The notes under the pieces were generated by a model that made no database searches, had not been told where the DNA came from, and saw only the letters and a program-made list of their open reading frames with translations. 64,000 nt of DNA, from contig NZ_JAMDGZ010000047.1 of the NCBI RefSeq assembly GCF_028656935.1, forward strand, positions 62,001 through 126,000, in the 5' to 3' direction. Positions 55,012-63,836 of the stretch are shown in pieces (position 1 is the stretch's first letter; the number at the start of each line of letters is the position of its first letter). Source of the stretch: Pseudomonas rubra. Lineage in GTDB: Bacteria > Pseudomonadota > Gammaproteobacteria > Pseudomonadales > Pseudomonadaceae. The position numbers were made by a program, and so were the translations under genes.

Positions 55012-57069
55012 CTAGAGTGTCTTGATCACATTGACCGAAATGTTCTCGGCGACTTCCGCGAACGACATCACGTCCAGTTCGCGGAAACGGTTGTCGATCA
55101 GCTTTTTGATGTAGCGACGGACATCCACCGAACACAGCACCACTAGGTCCTTGTGCGGGATGTACAGATCGACGAGCCCGGCGCCGACCCGGTCGAGCAG
55201 GTCCTCGACCTGGGCAGGTTCGAGGTTGACGAAATTGCCGGCAGAGGTCTGGCGCACCGCCGAGCGCACCACCTCTTCGAACTCGGCGCCGAGCAACAGC
55301 ACATTGAGCACATCCTGGCGGGCAAACTTATTGCTGATGTAACGGGCCAGCGCGGCGCGCACATGCTCGACCAGGGCAAGCGTGTCCTTCTCGCGCGAAG
55401 CCCAATGCGCCAGGGTTTCCATCACCAGCTTCATGTTGCGCACCGAGATCCGCTCGCTGATCAGGCGCTGCAGCACTTCGCTGATCTTCTGCACGGTGAC
55501 ATAGCGATAGACTTCCTTGAGCAGATCGGGGTACTGGCGCTCCAGTTCATCGAGCAGGCTCTTGGTTTCCTGCACACCGAAAAACTCCTGAATATTGCGC
55601 GCCAGTACCACCGCCAGGCTGTGATACAGCTCCTGGTGTGCATCGCGCAGCGGGTACCCCAACGCGGCAACGGCCTGGCTGTGGCTGTGAGCAACCCACA
55701 GGCTCTGAGCCTTGTTGCTGTCCTGCCCATGCTTGATTTCGAACCCCGAGTCCTGCAACTGTTCGCCAAAATCGAGCAAGCGATGATGGTCGAAAAACAG
55801 GTCGAACTGATCGGCACGCACTTCATTGATGAGGATGGTCACCTGATGCTCCGGCAAGGTCGGCGCTGCCCGCAGGTGCGGCTGGGCGATGCGCAGGCCG
55901 TAATCGAGAAAGAACTGGCTGCGCAGGTGCTCGGCAAAACGCGCCTGCTGCAACTCGTCCAGCCGTGGCGGTGGCACCAGCAAGAGCAACGCCAGGGTTT
56001 CGGTATTGAGCCTGTCGATATCCAGCGGCGCTTGCGCGCCTGCGTGGCCGGTGCCAGGCGCCAGGCCGCCGCCCTCGCCAGCGGCCGTCGACTGCCCGGC
56101 CTGTGCCCGGCGGTGGCGCCGCCAGAGCAGCGCAACCAGGGTGAACGCAATGAACACGAACACCGCCAACGGGAAACCTGGCAGCAAACCCACACCCAGG
56201 GCCAGCACGGCACTGACGCCCAGGACGAAGGGGTTGCCCGAGACCTGGCTGAGCATGTTGCGGCCCAGGTTCTGATCATCACCATTGACCCGGGTGACGA
56301 TGAAGCCGGCGCCAATGGCGATCAGCAGCGCCGGTATCTGGGCCACCAGGCCGTCGCCGATGGTCAGCAAGGTGTAGGTCGTCAGTGCAGTGGACAGGTC
56401 CATGCCCAGTTGCCCGACACCGATAGCCATGCCGCCGATGAAGTTGACGAAGATGATCACGATGCCGGCGATGGCATCGCCCTTGATGAACTTCATCGCC
56501 CCATCGAAGGAGCCGTACAGCTGGCTTTCGCGCTCAAGCTCGCTGCGCTTGGCCCGGGCCTGAGCGGCATCGATGGCGCCGGCCTTGAGGTCGCCGTCGA
56601 TGCTCATCTGTTTGCCCGGCATGCCATCAAGGGAGAATCGCGCGGCAACCTCGGCGACGCGCTCGGAGCCCTTGGTGATGACGATGAACTGGACAATGGT
56701 AACGATCGAGAAGATCACAAAACCCACCACCAGGTTTTCGCCGATGACAAACTCGCCGAAGGAGGCAATGATCTCGCCGGCATCGGCCTGGGTCAGGATC
56801 AGGCGGCTGGTACTGATCGACAAGGCCAGGCGAAACAACGTGGTTAGCAACAGCAAGGCCGGGAAGGTCGAGTAGCTGAGGATCCGCTCGATATAGAACG
56901 AGCCCATGAAGATCAGCAACGACAGAACGATGTTCACGCCGATCAGAAAATCCACCAGCAAGGTCGGCAAGGGAATGATCAACATGGCGATGATCATCAC
57001 CATCAGCGCCAGGATCAACAGCTCCGGGCGCGCCGCCAGGCGTGCCAGCCAGAGGTTCACCAGGGTCAT
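55012..57069 (-). CDS. sctV: T3SS major export-gate protein SctV (InvA-like)
   Basis: FlhA-family protein of 685 residues. Eight membrane helices lie in residues 1-320, with conserved LVVGFVIFSIVTIVQFIVI and the FHIPEP-type cytoplasmic segment RFSLDGMPGKQMSIDGDL. The large C-terminal domain (about 350-685) forms the nonameric substrate-docking ring. Start at ATG 57069, four bases after the sctW stop; the longer in-frame extension would overlap sctW by 200 bases and has no support. Confidence 0.97.
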   Translation of the reverse strand: MTLVNLWLARLAARPELLILALMVMIIAMLIIPLPTLLVDFLIGVNIVLSLLIFMGSFYIERILSYSTFPALLLLTTLFRLALSISTSRLILTQADAGEIIASFGEFVIGENLVVGFVIFSIVTIVQFIVITKGSERVAEVAARFSLDGMPGKQMSIDGDLKAGAIDAAQARAKRSELERESQLYGSFDGAMKFIKGDAIAGIVIIFVNFIGGMAIGVGQLGMDLSTALTTYTLLTIGDGLVAQIPALLIAIGAGFIVTRVNGDDQNLGRNMLSQVSGNPFVLGVSAVLALGVGLLPGFPLAVFVFIAFTLVALLWRRHRRAQAGQSTAAGEGGGLAPGTGHAGAQAPLDIDRLNTETLALLLLVPPPRLDELQQARFAEHLRSQFFLDYGLRIAQPHLRAAPTLPEHQVTILINEVRADQFDLFFDHHRLLDFGEQLQDSGFEIKHGQDSNKAQSLWVAHSHSQAVAALGYPLRDAHQELYHSLAVVLARNIQEFFGVQETKSLLDELERQYPDLLKEVYRYVTVQKISEVLQRLISERISVRNMKLVMETLAHWASREKDTLALVEHVRAALARYISNKFARQDVLNVLLLGAEFEEVVRSAVRQTSAGNFVNLEPAQVEDLLDRVGAGLVDLYIPHKDLVVLCSVDVRRYIKKLIDNRFRELDVMSFAEVAENISVNVIKTL

Positions 57070-57073
57070 TGCG

Positions 57074-58174
57074 TCATCCCCGCACCGCCCAGTGCAGGCC
57101 ATGCTGCCGGCGCAGGTAGAGGACCTCGGCAAACAGGGTACTGTCGGCCAGTTGCTCGAAACGCTCGGCCAGATACAACACGGCGTGATCTTCATTGAAC
57201 AGTGGCCCGGGCAAGGCCAGGCAGGCCCGGCGCAGGCACTGCAGCCATCGGGCGCGTGCCTGCACATCGGCCGTCAACATCAGCGGGCCAAGCACCTCCT
57301 GCAGCAGTTCATCCAGTGCATGCGGGCTACGCAACACACCCAGGAGCAAGACCAGACCATCCAGTTCGCTGAGCGGCAGAGGATCGCGCAACGCTGCCAG
57401 GAACAGCCGGTCGGCAGAACGCAATTGCTTCAGTTGCCCGAGCAATACCAGTACCGGCCCATATTCATGCAGGCTGCAACTGGGGGCCTGCCCCTGGATA
57501 TCGGTCAACAGGCTTTCTTCGAGAAAGCTCAGGACGCTGTGGCGGTGCTCTGGGCCATACAAGCCGATCCATTGCTCGTAATGCTCGGCCGCACTGTCTT
57601 CGGACTCAAGAAAGTCGCGGTAGTTTTCCCGCAGCGCCGCCGCCCGCACCGCCATGCGTCGGCCATACAAACGGGCCTTGAGCGCAGCATTGATACCGGC
57701 CTGGACCCGTCGCGGGCAGCCGCGTTCACGCAATGCCTGCTCCAATTGCTGCAGCCGCTTGCGCGTGTCAGCGGCCAGATCGGCTTGGCGCAACAGCAGG
57801 CTGAGGATCAATGCCAGGTCACTGTCATCGGTGAACAACCCGCTCGCCTCTTGTAGCAGCAGCGCCCAGGGCAATTGCCGATCCGCAGCCAGGGCCAGCA
57901 ACTGACGCGCCTTGGGCGGTGCATCATCGTCCAGCACCCGTTCGAACAACTCGCTGGCCGATTCGCTTTTCAGCTCGAACTGACGCCGACGGAACTGCGC
58001 CATGACCTGCGCCAGGTCATCGCTGCTCTGTACCGCGCGCTGCAGGTGATCAGCGAGCGGATCCTGGGCGTCGTCCTGGTTATCGAGGGTTTGCGCCTGG
58101 CTCTGCGCCGCCTGCTCGCGGCTCAGCCGTGCTTGCGCCGCACGCCCGCCCAAGCCGGTCAGTACGGGAATCAC
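57074..58174 (-). CDS. sctW: T3SS gatekeeper SctW (InvE/MxiC-like)
   Basis: Cytoplasmic regulator (366 aa) that holds back effectors until translocators are exported. It is alpha-helical throughout, with the InvE-like segment HLQRAVQSSDDLAQVMAQFRRR near residue 50 and a C-terminal TyeA-like domain ending AEVLYLRRQHGLHWAV. It overlaps the secretin stop by the ATGA arrangement and sits in the invG-invE-invA order. Confidence 0.9.
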   Translation of the reverse strand: MIPVLTGLGGRAAQARLSREQAAQSQAQTLDNQDDAQDPLADHLQRAVQSSDDLAQVMAQFRRRQFELKSESASELFERVLDDDAPPKARQLLALAADRQLPWALLLQEASGLFTDDSDLALILSLLLRQADLAADTRKRLQQLEQALRERGCPRRVQAGINAALKARLYGRRMAVRAAALRENYRDFLESEDSAAEHYEQWIGLYGPEHRHSVLSFLEESLLTDIQGQAPSCSLHEYGPVLVLLGQLKQLRSADRLFLAALRDPLPLSELDGLVLLLGVLRSPHALDELLQEVLGPLMLTADVQARARWLQCLRRACLALPGPLFNEDHAVLYLAERFEQLADSTLFAEVLYLRRQHGLHWAVRG

Positions 58175-59802
58175 AAGCTCACCGCACGCATGAAGGCCTG
58201 GCGCAGGCGCTCGTGCTGATCCGCTTCGAACAGCTCCTGCTTCAGGCTCTGGGGGTCAAAGGCCAGCGCATCACCGATTTCCCGCGGCTGAATCAGAAAC
58301 ACCCGCACTGTGTTGGCCGAACGTTGCTGACGATAACTGAACACTCGGCCGATCCACGGCAACGCTCCGAGCACCGGCACTCGGCTGACCTGCTCAGCGC
58401 TCTCGTCGCGACTGAAACCGCCAACCAGCAGGCTTTTGCCCTGCGGCACCCGGGCGACCGTGCTGATCCGGGTGCGCCCGACGGTGGGTAGCACCGTGGG
58501 TTGCTCGGCACTACGCGGCTCCACCTCGTTGCCATCTTCGATGTTCAGCGACATCTCGATTTCATCGCCACGGGCAAAGCGCGGCAGCACGCTGACCAGG
58601 GTGCCATAGGTGACATGCTGCAGGTCGACGCTGCGCTCCCCCAGCAGCGGGGCATAAAAGGTGCGGTTGTTGTCGAAGATCGCCGGAACATTCTCTTGGG
58701 TCAGGATCACCGGGCGCGCCACCACATTGGCCAGATCGCTGCGGGCCAGGGCCGATACCCGGGCGATAAAAGACAGACCATCGAGGGTGGTGGACGATCC
58801 GCCGTTGAGCGAGATTGAAAACTGCGAGCCGATATTGACCTGGCCCTGCCAATCCACACCCAACTGCTCCAGCGCCTCCTTCTGCAGGTCGATGATCCAC
58901 AGTGACAGCTCGACATGGCGCTTGGGCGTATCCAGAGCCTCGACCAGGTTTTCGATGAAGCGCACCTGCTCCGGAAGCCCCTTGACCAGCAGGCTGTTGG
59001 TGTCCGGATAGGCCACCACACGAATGTTCGCCGCAGCCATTTGCTCCGGCGCCAATCGCTGACCCTCCCACGCTTGTTCGATCAGGTTGTCGTCCAGTGC
59101 CGAGAGCATGAGTGCCGAGTTGGGCTGCTCCTGGCCCAGGGAGTCGCGTAGGTCGACACGGGCTTTTTCGCCCTGCAACAACGACTCGATCACGCTGGCG
59201 ATCCCGGCAATATTGACCGTTTGCTCACGCAGCTCATAACGCCGGTCGCCGACGAAGGTATTGAGCAGGTGAATGACCCCGACCTGCTGGCGCCCCAGCA
59301 GGATCTGCGAAGGCTCCTGATCGACCATGGCCGCCGAACGCTGGACCAGGTCGACATAGATCGGCGGCCCGGACACATAGAAGGTGCGCCGGCCATCGCC
59401 ACGCAGCGGGTAGCGCGGATCGAGCAGGCCGGAGCGCCGCAGAAAGGCGCGCAAGGTATCGACACTGGTGTTGTGCAACGAAACCATGGCGCTCTTGAGT
59501 TCGGCGCTGTCATAGAGATAGATTGCCTGGCCGTCGCTGTACCAGATCAGGCCCATCTGCCTCACGACCCGGTCGAACACCTGCTGCGCCGAGGTCATGG
59601 CGAAGTCACCGGAAATGCGTTTGCCGGCCGCCGCCTTGCTGACGATGATCGGCTTGCCCAAGGGCTCCGACAGCGCCACAAAGAAACTGCGCAAGCTTTC
59701 TTCCCGGGCACGGTAGTTATCGGCCTGAGTCGTTGCACTGTGCAACAGGCACAACACCAGGGTGCAGCACCAGATCAGCCCACGGCCATCGAAGCGGATC
59801 AT
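58171..59802 (-). CDS. sctC: T3SS outer-membrane secretin SctC (InvG-like)
   Basis: Outer-membrane pore of 543 residues. It has a signal peptide (1-27), periplasmic N0/N1/N3 domains and a C-terminal secretin domain. Agreement with InvG is strong: LGLIWYSDGQAIYLYD-like GLIWYSDGQAIYLY, RRTFYVSGPPIYVD, KRHVELSLWIIDL, LTQENVPAIFDNNRTFY and ARVPQGKSLLVGGF. It starts one base inside the invF-like gene's stop (TGATG). No InvH-type pilotin gene is in the cluster. Confidence 0.97.
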   Translation of the reverse strand: MIRFDGRGLIWCCTLVLCLLHSATTQADNYRAREESLRSFFVALSEPLGKPIIVSKAAAGKRISGDFAMTSAQQVFDRVVRQMGLIWYSDGQAIYLYDSAELKSAMVSLHNTSVDTLRAFLRRSGLLDPRYPLRGDGRRTFYVSGPPIYVDLVQRSAAMVDQEPSQILLGRQQVGVIHLLNTFVGDRRYELREQTVNIAGIASVIESLLQGEKARVDLRDSLGQEQPNSALMLSALDDNLIEQAWEGQRLAPEQMAAANIRVVAYPDTNSLLVKGLPEQVRFIENLVEALDTPKRHVELSLWIIDLQKEALEQLGVDWQGQVNIGSQFSISLNGGSSTTLDGLSFIARVSALARSDLANVVARPVILTQENVPAIFDNNRTFYAPLLGERSVDLQHVTYGTLVSVLPRFARGDEIEMSLNIEDGNEVEPRSAEQPTVLPTVGRTRISTVARVPQGKSLLVGGFSRDESAEQVSRVPVLGALPWIGRVFSYRQQRSANTVRVFLIQPREIGDALAFDPQSLKQELFEADQHERLRQAFMRAVSL

Positions 59803-60518
59803 CAGCGCAAGGCTCCGACGATATCGCCGAGGCGGCTGGGTGGTACGCCCAGCAGCTCACGAACATCCCGGGAAAAATGCGAGGACGAGCAGTACCCCTG
59901 GTTCTGCGCCACTTCGGTCAACGAGCGCCCTTCGTCAATGACTTCCAACAGCGCCCGTGCCACCCGCCAACTGCGCAGCGCCGGTTTGGTCGCACCGCCC
60001 AGCGCTTGGCGGCAAAGCCTACGAAAGTGCGACACCGATACCCCATAGCGCCGCGCCAGGGCCTGCAGGCTGTCCTGGCCACGGCCTTGGTCGAGCAGAT
60101 AGCGCACCAACCAGTACTCCTCGCCACTGCGCAACGCCTGGGCAAAGCGCTCATAGTCGGCGCTAGCGCGAAATGCCTGCTGGACATACCAGCGCTCAAG
60201 CGTTTGCGCACAGCGAGCAACGGGCATGTCCAAGGGCAAGCAAACCGGCACGCTCGACGCACTGGCAAGCCCCGGTACACCCTCATCGATGAACACCTGC
60301 AACTTGACCAGGACCTGACAGCTGATGGCACAAAAATCGGCGGGTTCCCCCTCCCATTGCCAACCATCGGCGACCACCAGCAACCCTTGCCAATCGGCTG
60401 GCAAACACTGCGGCCGACCTTGCGCATACCAACGTAACGGGCGACTGCCAATAGTCACATGCCAGACCCCCTCGGCCAGATGCTCGGACAGTGCAAGGTT
60501 TGGCAGCGGTTCGGACAC
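59802..60518 (-). CDS. invF: AraC-family activator (InvF-like)
   Basis: Predicted activator of T3SS translocator/effector genes, 238 residues. The C-terminal AraC domain (about 135-235) has the two helix-turn-helix units SLQALARRYGVSVSHFRRL and SLTEVAQNQGYCSSSHFSRDVREL. The N-terminal part is divergent. The GTG at 60518 behind GAGGA is chosen; a GTG at 60653 would add 45 residues encoded partly by a tandem repeat, which is unlikely. First gene of the cluster, directly upstream of the InvG-like secretin as in Salmonella. SicA may be its co-activator. Confidence 0.9.
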   Translation of the reverse strand: MSEPLPNLALSEHLAEGVWHVTIGSRPLRWYAQGRPQCLPADWQGLLVVADGWQWEGEPADFCAISCQVLVKLQVFIDEGVPGLASASSVPVCLPLDMPVARCAQTLERWYVQQAFRASADYERFAQALRSGEEYWLVRYLLDQGRGQDSLQALARRYGVSVSHFRRLCRQALGGATKPALRSWRVARALLEVIDEGRSLTEVAQNQGYCSSSHFSRDVRELLGVPPSRLGDIVGALR

Positions 60519-60668
60519 CGGGGATCCTCGGGCAATAATCGATAAGGCAATAATCGATAAAGAGGGCCAGCTTGCACGAGCCCTGCGCGGCAATCCTGAT
60601 GGAAAGCTGATGGACCTTGGCACAGGCCTTGCTCCACAGCGTTGTATCGACACAGGAGAACTTCACAG
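60519..60668. promoter_or_regulatory. Divergent promoter region of the T3SS cluster and nasS
   Basis: 150 bp shared by the minus-strand invF-like operon and the plus-strand nasS operon. It includes the tandem 15-bp repeat at 60531-60560. The nasS side has AGGAG at about 60655. No clear sigma-54 site was found. Confidence 0.6.
60531..60560 (-). repeat. Exact tandem 15-bp direct repeat upstream of invF
   Basis: GGCAATAATCGATAA occurs twice in direct succession (60531-60545, 60546-60560), starting 13 bp upstream of the chosen invF start. AT-rich; each copy includes the palindrome ATCGAT. It may be part of the -10/operator region or of the leader. Confidence 0.85.
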
Positions 60669-61874
60669 ATGCCGAGCACCGATCCGCTGGCCTGGGTGCA
60701 TGGCAGCGACGCACCGGAGAAACCGCTGCTGGAACTGGGCTTCATGGCACTCACCGACTGCGCACCGCTGGTGGTCGCCGCCACCCAGGGCTTTGCCCAA
60801 GCCTACGGCCTGAGCCTCAACCTCAGACGCCAGAGCTCCTGGGCAGGCCTGCGCGACAAACTGCTCAATGGCGAACTGGATGCCGCCCACAGCCTCTACG
60901 GCATGATCTATGCGCTGCAGTTGGGTATCGGCGGCAGCAGCGCCACGGACATGGCCGTGCTGATGGGGCTGAACCAGAATGGCCAGGCCATCAACCTGTC
61001 CGCTGCACTGCAACGCCAGGGCGTGACCAGTCCCGAGGCACTCCAGCATTTTGTGCACCAAAGCAGGACAAAACTTACCTTTGCCCAGACCTTCCCCAGT
61101 GGCACCCATGCCATGTGGCTGTACTACTGGCTGGCCAGCCACGGCATCCACCCGCTGCACGACGTCGACAGCGTGGTGGTGCCACCGGTACAGATGCTCG
61201 CGCACCTGCAGGCGGGGCGCATCGACGGATTCTGTGTCGGTGAACCCTGGTCTGCGAGCGCCCTGGAGCAGGGTCAGGGCTTTACCCTGGCTACCAGCCA
61301 GTCGATATGGCCGGACCATCCGGAGAAAGTCCTGGGTTGCACCCGGGCGTTTGCCGAGCAGTATCCGAACACCGCGCGGGCTCTGGTGATGGCAGTGCTG
61401 GCCGCCAGCCGGTTCATCGAACAGAGTACCGAGAACCGCCGCAGTACCGCGCAACTGCTCAGCGCCGCGGCTTACCTGGATGCGCCGCTGCCTTGTATCG
61501 AGCCGCGCCTGCTCGGCCAGTACCAGGATGGCCTGGGCAACCAGTGGCAGGATCCCTGCGCCTTGCGCCTGCATGATGCCGGGCGTGCCAACCTGCCCTA
61601 CCTGTCCGATGGCATGTGGTTCATGACCCAGTTCCGCCGCTGGGGCTTGCTGCGCGAGGACCCCGACTACCTCGCCGTAGCCCGCCAGGTCCAGCAATTG
61701 GCCCTGTACCGCGACGCGGCAACGGCCGTGGGCGTAGCGTGCGCGGCAACGGATATGCGCAGCAGCCAGCTGATCGATGGCAGCCGCTGGGACGGTAGCG
61801 ACCCATACGGCTATGCCCGCAGTTTTCCTTTGCATGCCCTGGCAGAAACGCCAGCCGCATTCGCACGCCCCTGA
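60669..61874 (+). CDS. nasS: Nitrate/nitrite sensor NasS
   Basis: Soluble NrtA/CmpA-like binding protein (401 aa) that holds NasT inactive until nitrate or nitrite binds. It has no signal peptide, which separates NasS from the periplasmic transporter subunits. Typical segments: LELGFMALTDCAPLVVA, GELDAAHSLYGMIYALQLG, TFPSGTHAMWLYYWLA and GFCVGEPWSASALEQG. Start at ATG 60669 behind AGGAG. nasT follows 14 bases after its stop. Confidence 0.93.
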   Translation: MPSTDPLAWVHGSDAPEKPLLELGFMALTDCAPLVVAATQGFAQAYGLSLNLRRQSSWAGLRDKLLNGELDAAHSLYGMIYALQLGIGGSSATDMAVLMGLNQNGQAINLSAALQRQGVTSPEALQHFVHQSRTKLTFAQTFPSGTHAMWLYYWLASHGIHPLHDVDSVVVPPVQMLAHLQAGRIDGFCVGEPWSASALEQGQGFTLATSQSIWPDHPEKVLGCTRAFAEQYPNTARALVMAVLAASRFIEQSTENRRSTAQLLSAAAYLDAPLPCIEPRLLGQYQDGLGNQWQDPCALRLHDAGRANLPYLSDGMWFMTQFRRWGLLREDPDYLAVARQVQQLALYRDAATAVGVACAATDMRSSQLIDGSRWDGSDPYGYARSFPLHALAETPAAFARP

Positions 61875-61888
61875 AAGGAGACGCAAAC

Positions 61889-62464
61889 ATGCTGCGAATC
61901 CTGTTGATCGACGACACGGCGAAAAAAGTCGGGCGGCTCAAAGCCGCGCTGGTCCAGGCCGGTTTCGAGGTCATCGAAGAATCGGGCCTGACCATTGACC
62001 TGCCGGCACGCGTCGAAACGGTGCATCCGGATGTGGTGCTGATCGATACCGAGTCACCGGGCCGCGATGTCATGGAGCAAGTGGTGCTGGTCAGCCGCGA
62101 CCGGCCGCGACCCATCGTCATGTTCACCGACGAACACGACCCGGGGGTGATGCGCCAGGCCATTCGCGCGGGTGTCAGCGCCTACATCGTCGAAGGCATT
62201 CATGCCGGGCGATTGCAGCCGATTCTTGACGTGGCCATGGCCCGTTTTGAAAGCGACCAGGCGCTCAAGGCCCAGTTGCAGGCCCGTGACCAGCAGCTGG
62301 CGGAGCGCAAGCGGGTGGAACTGGCCAAGGGCCTGTTGATGAAAATGAAGGACTGCAACGAAGAGCAGGCCTACACCCTGATGCGCCGCCAGGCCATGAG
62401 CAAGCAACAGAAGCTGATCCAGGTGGCCGAGCAGATCATTGCCATGAGTGACTTGCTTGGTTGA
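61889..62464 (+). CDS. nasT: ANTAR-domain antiterminator NasT
   Basis: RNA-binding antiterminator of 191 residues that allows transcription through the leader of nitrate-assimilation genes. It has an N-terminal receiver-like domain (1-120, LLIDDTAKK, VVLIDTESPG), a linker coiled coil, and a C-terminal ANTAR domain (about 132-188, RVELAKGLLMKMKDCNEEQAYTLMRRQAMS). A leader with an intrinsic terminator lies right after the gene, upstream of the nitrate transporter. Confidence 0.95.
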   Translation: MLRILLIDDTAKKVGRLKAALVQAGFEVIEESGLTIDLPARVETVHPDVVLIDTESPGRDVMEQVVLVSRDRPRPIVMFTDEHDPGVMRQAIRAGVSAYIVEGIHAGRLQPILDVAMARFESDQALKAQLQARDQQLAERKRVELAKGLLMKMKDCNEEQAYTLMRRQAMSKQQKLIQVAEQIIAMSDLLG

Positions 62465-62532
62465 GAGGGTTCTGGCCCGGCTCTTGCTATCCCCATAGGA
62501 CAGGTAGCCAACGGCGGTTGCCCCTTCACGAC

Positions 62533-62584
62533 AAAGACGTCGCACCCCCATCCGCGCCAGCGGGTCGGGTGGCGACGTCTTTTT
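62533..62584 (+). terminator. Leader terminator upstream of the nitrate transporter (NasT target region)
   Basis: AAAGACGTCGC (62533-62543) and GCGACGTCTTT (62572-62582) are an exact 11-bp stem, followed by TT then CGTTT. It lies in the 150-bp nasT-transporter gap, as expected for ANTAR-controlled leaders. Upstream, 62486-62527 holds smaller stems (GCTA...TAGC; CCAAC-GGCG-GTTG) that could be part of the ANTAR-binding double hairpin, but I could not identify the A1/G4 hexaloops with certainty. Confidence 0.82.
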
Positions 62585-62614
62585 CGTTTCCGTCCCTGTT
62601 CAACGAGGTGTTCG

Positions 62615-63826
62615 ATGAATACGAGTTTCTGGAAGTCCGGGCATGTCCCCACCCTGTTCGCCGCCTTTTTGTATTTCGACCTGAGTTTCATGGTCTGGTA
62701 CCTGCTCGGCCCAATGGCGGTGCAAATCGCCGCCGATCTGCAATTGACCACCCAACAACGTGGGTTGATGGTGGCCACCCCAATCCTGGCCGGGGCGATC
62801 CTGCGCTTTGTCATGGGCCTGCTGGTGGACCGGCTCTCACCCAAGACCGCCGGGCTGATCGGCCAGGTGATCGTCATCGTTGCACTGTTCTGTGCCTGGC
62901 GCCTGGGCATCCACAGCTATGAACAGGCCTTGCTGCTCGGGGTGTTCCTCGGCGTTGCCGGGGCCTCGTTTGCCGTGTCGCTGCCGCTGGCCTCGCAGTG
63001 GTACCCGGCGCAGCACCAGGGCAAGGCCATGGGCATCGCTGGCGCCGGCAACTCCGGAACCGTGTTTGCCGCCCTGCTGGCCCCGGCCCTGGCCGCAGGC
63101 TTTGGCTGGAACAACGTGTTCGGATTTGCCGTGATCCCGCTGCTGCTGACCCTGGCCCTGTTCGGCCTGCTGGCACGTAACGCGCCCCAGCGGCCCAAGC
63201 CCAAAGCCATGGCCGACTACCTCAAGGCCCTGGGCGATCGCGACAGTTGGTGGTTCATGTTCTTCTACAGCGTCACCTTCGGCGGTTTCATCGGCCTGGC
63301 CAGCGCCCTGCCCGGCTACTTCAACGACCAGTACGGCCTGAGCCCGGTGACGGCCGGTTACTACACCGCCGCCTGCGTCTTTGCCGGCAGCCTGATGCGC
63401 CCGCTGGGCGGCGCCCTGGCCGACCGTTTCGGCGGCATCCGCACGCTGCTGGCGATGTACAGCGTCGCCGCCCTGTGCATTGCCGCCGTGGGCTTCAACC
63501 TGCCCAGTTCAGTGGCTGCACTGGCTCTGTTCGTCAGCGCCATGCTCGGCCTGGGTGCCGGCAACGGCGCTGTATTCCAACTGGTGCCGCAGCGCTTTCG
63601 CCAGGAAATCGGCGTGATGACCGGGCTGATCGGCATGGCCGGCGGCATCGGTGGTTTCCTGCTCGCCGCAGGCCTGGGGGCGATCAAGCAACACAGCGGT
63701 GACTATCAGCTGGGGCTGTGGTTGTTCGCAAGCCTAGGCATTCTTGCCTGGTTCGGCCTGCACGGCGTCAAGCAGCGCTGGCGCACCACCTGGGGCTCGG
63801 CGGCAGTGACTGCGGCGCGGGTCTGA
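62615..63826 (+). CDS. nasA: NarK/NasA-type nitrate transporter
   Basis: Major-facilitator (NNP family) nitrate importer of 403 residues with twelve membrane helices. The nitrate signature motifs are present: GIAGAGNSGTVFAALLAP-type GIAGAGNSG and GLGAGNGAVFQLVP, with the conserved arginine in AILRFVMGLLVDR. Start at ATG 62615 with GAGG nine bases upstream. Assimilatory context (NasST) favours the name NasA. Followed after ten bases by a PP2C/kinase gene. Confidence 0.93.
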   Translation: MNTSFWKSGHVPTLFAAFLYFDLSFMVWYLLGPMAVQIAADLQLTTQQRGLMVATPILAGAILRFVMGLLVDRLSPKTAGLIGQVIVIVALFCAWRLGIHSYEQALLLGVFLGVAGASFAVSLPLASQWYPAQHQGKAMGIAGAGNSGTVFAALLAPALAAGFGWNNVFGFAVIPLLLTLALFGLLARNAPQRPKPKAMADYLKALGDRDSWWFMFFYSVTFGGFIGLASALPGYFNDQYGLSPVTAGYYTAACVFAGSLMRPLGGALADRFGGIRTLLAMYSVAALCIAAVGFNLPSSVAALALFVSAMLGLGAGNGAVFQLVPQRFRQEIGVMTGLIGMAGGIGGFLLAAGLGAIKQHSGDYQLGLWLFASLGILAWFGLHGVKQRWRTTWGSAAVTAARV

Positions 63827-63836
63827 GGGTTAGCCG

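Noticed and set aside
55153..56847. 564-codon open frame antisense to sctV
   Set aside because: Shadow of a highly conserved export-gate gene; composition is typical of antisense frames in GC-rich DNA.
38002..60653. Mobile-element boundaries (tRNA, integrase, direct repeats) around the T3SS
   Set aside because: I looked at both ends and saw none; insertion is inferred only from remembered gene order in relatives.
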